Below, one piece after another: positions 33,066-33,375 of a stretch of DNA of 33,375 bases; the stretch's first letter is position 1; every line of letters begins with the position of its first letter. This DNA is from an uncultured Flavobacteriales bacterium. Lineage in GTDB: Bacteria; Bacteroidota; Bacteroidia; Flavobacteriales_D; Parvicellaceae. The stretch covers positions 1 to 33,375 of the forward strand of contig CAJWIX010000012.1 in the NCBI GenBank assembly GCA_913042175.1, read 5' to 3'. The translations under genes and the position numbers were made by a program. Below the pieces are notes generated by a model that saw nothing but the letters and a program-made list of their open reading frames with translations, was not told the origin of the DNA and did not search any database.

Positions 33066-33375
33066 TTAAGAACCAAGCTCTTTTTTAATATCATGGAAGA
33101 ATGTTTCAAATTCTTTCATGAATTTTTTTCTATTAATAGATACTAAACTAAAACTGTTTTCTAATTGATTAGAGTATCCAATTCTACGACCAATGCCATT
33201 TAAAGCTCTTTTAATACCCCACTCATGTTGATAGTTAGAGAGCCAATCATCTCTTTTCATGTAGCCATACATGAACTTTATCCGATCTGGCATAAGGATT
33301 TTTTGAGCGTCAAGTGTTAGGTAATATCGCTTAATTTCTTCTTTTAAGTTTAGTTTTTGATGCTTTAGCTCGTAT
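33066..33375 (-). CDS. Unknown protein, C-terminal part only
   Basis: The reading frame stays open past the ATG at 33293 to the window edge (upstream residues read ...LKEEIKRYYLTLDAQKIL before the Met), so the track's start is probably internal and the true start lies outside. About 103 codons are visible. The product is basic, helical and soluble-looking, with KRDDWLSNYQHEWGIKRALN and GIGRRIGYSNQLENSFSL. I do not recognise the family. The gap to the dioxygenase start is 77 bases and contains a candidate promoter, so the two may be transcribed separately. Confidence 0.6.
   Translation of the reverse strand, partial: YELKHQKLNLKEEIKRYYLTLDAQKILMPDRIKFMYGYMKRDDWLSNYQHEWGIKRALNGIGRRIGYSNQLENSFSLVSINRKKFMKEFETFFHDIKKELGS

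Noticed and set aside
116-33293. Search for a defence, CRISPR, phage or transposon system
   Set aside because: No repeat array, transposase, integrase, nuclease module or composition shift was seen; gene content and base composition are uniform throughout.

Overview
The window is a gene-dense chromosomal stretch of a low-GC Bacteroidota genome, most likely order Flavobacteriales. The lineage call rests on several signs: the mutY-ssb-gldE-gldD gene order, a fused MurF-alanine racemase, a DUF2480-type gene beside sufE/sufT, a large secreted protein ending in a type B type IX secretion (T9SS) sorting domain, a long Bacteroidota-type PurF, and -7 promoter elements of the form TAnnTTTG. Species cannot be named from the sequence. 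I see no rRNA, tRNA, CRISPR array, insertion sequence or prophage, and no stretch over 300 bases without a gene.

Layout: (1) 1-3535: first codons of a divergent HU-type gene, then mutY, ssb, gldE and gldD (repair, replication and gliding/T9SS accessory). (2) 3528-4706 (-): a glutaryl-CoA dehydrogenase-like acyl-CoA dehydrogenase with a clear promoter. (3) 4867-9661: dnaG, an MscS-type channel and convergent recJ. (4) 9717-10603: two coupled genes of unknown function. (5) 10647-12177: nitroreductase and EamA transporter. (6) 12174-14154 (-): a membrane protein and an alkylglycerol monooxygenase/sterol desaturase-like hydroxylase, preceded by an M28 peptidase and a conserved-looking helical protein (to 16040). 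(7) 16160-22487: cell-envelope block with murF-alr, a Wzx-like flippase, a Wzz-like chain-length protein and an O-antigen ligase/polymerase. (8) 22516-23868: radA. (9) 23927-26580: sufE, sufT, HMG-CoA synthase and a DUF2480 gene in one tight operon. (10) 26582-28489 (-): amidophosphoribosyltransferase. (11) 28586-32452: a 1288-residue secreted T9SS cargo. (12) 32455-32988 (-): 3-hydroxyanthranilate 3,4-dioxygenase, then the 3' part of an unknown gene running off the window.

Most genes are housekeeping, so I do not claim a dramatic new system. The best leads are: a dioxygenase that keeps its catalytic iron site but has lost three of the four cysteines of its second iron site; an HMG-CoA synthase gene sitting inside an iron-sulfur assembly operon, next to a DUF2480 protein with three Cys-Ser motifs; a primase with no zinc ligands; an uncharacterised lipid-hydroxylase/membrane-protein pair; a translationally coupled pair of unknown genes; and a striking pattern in which all five convergent gene pairs overlap or abut at their 3' ends.
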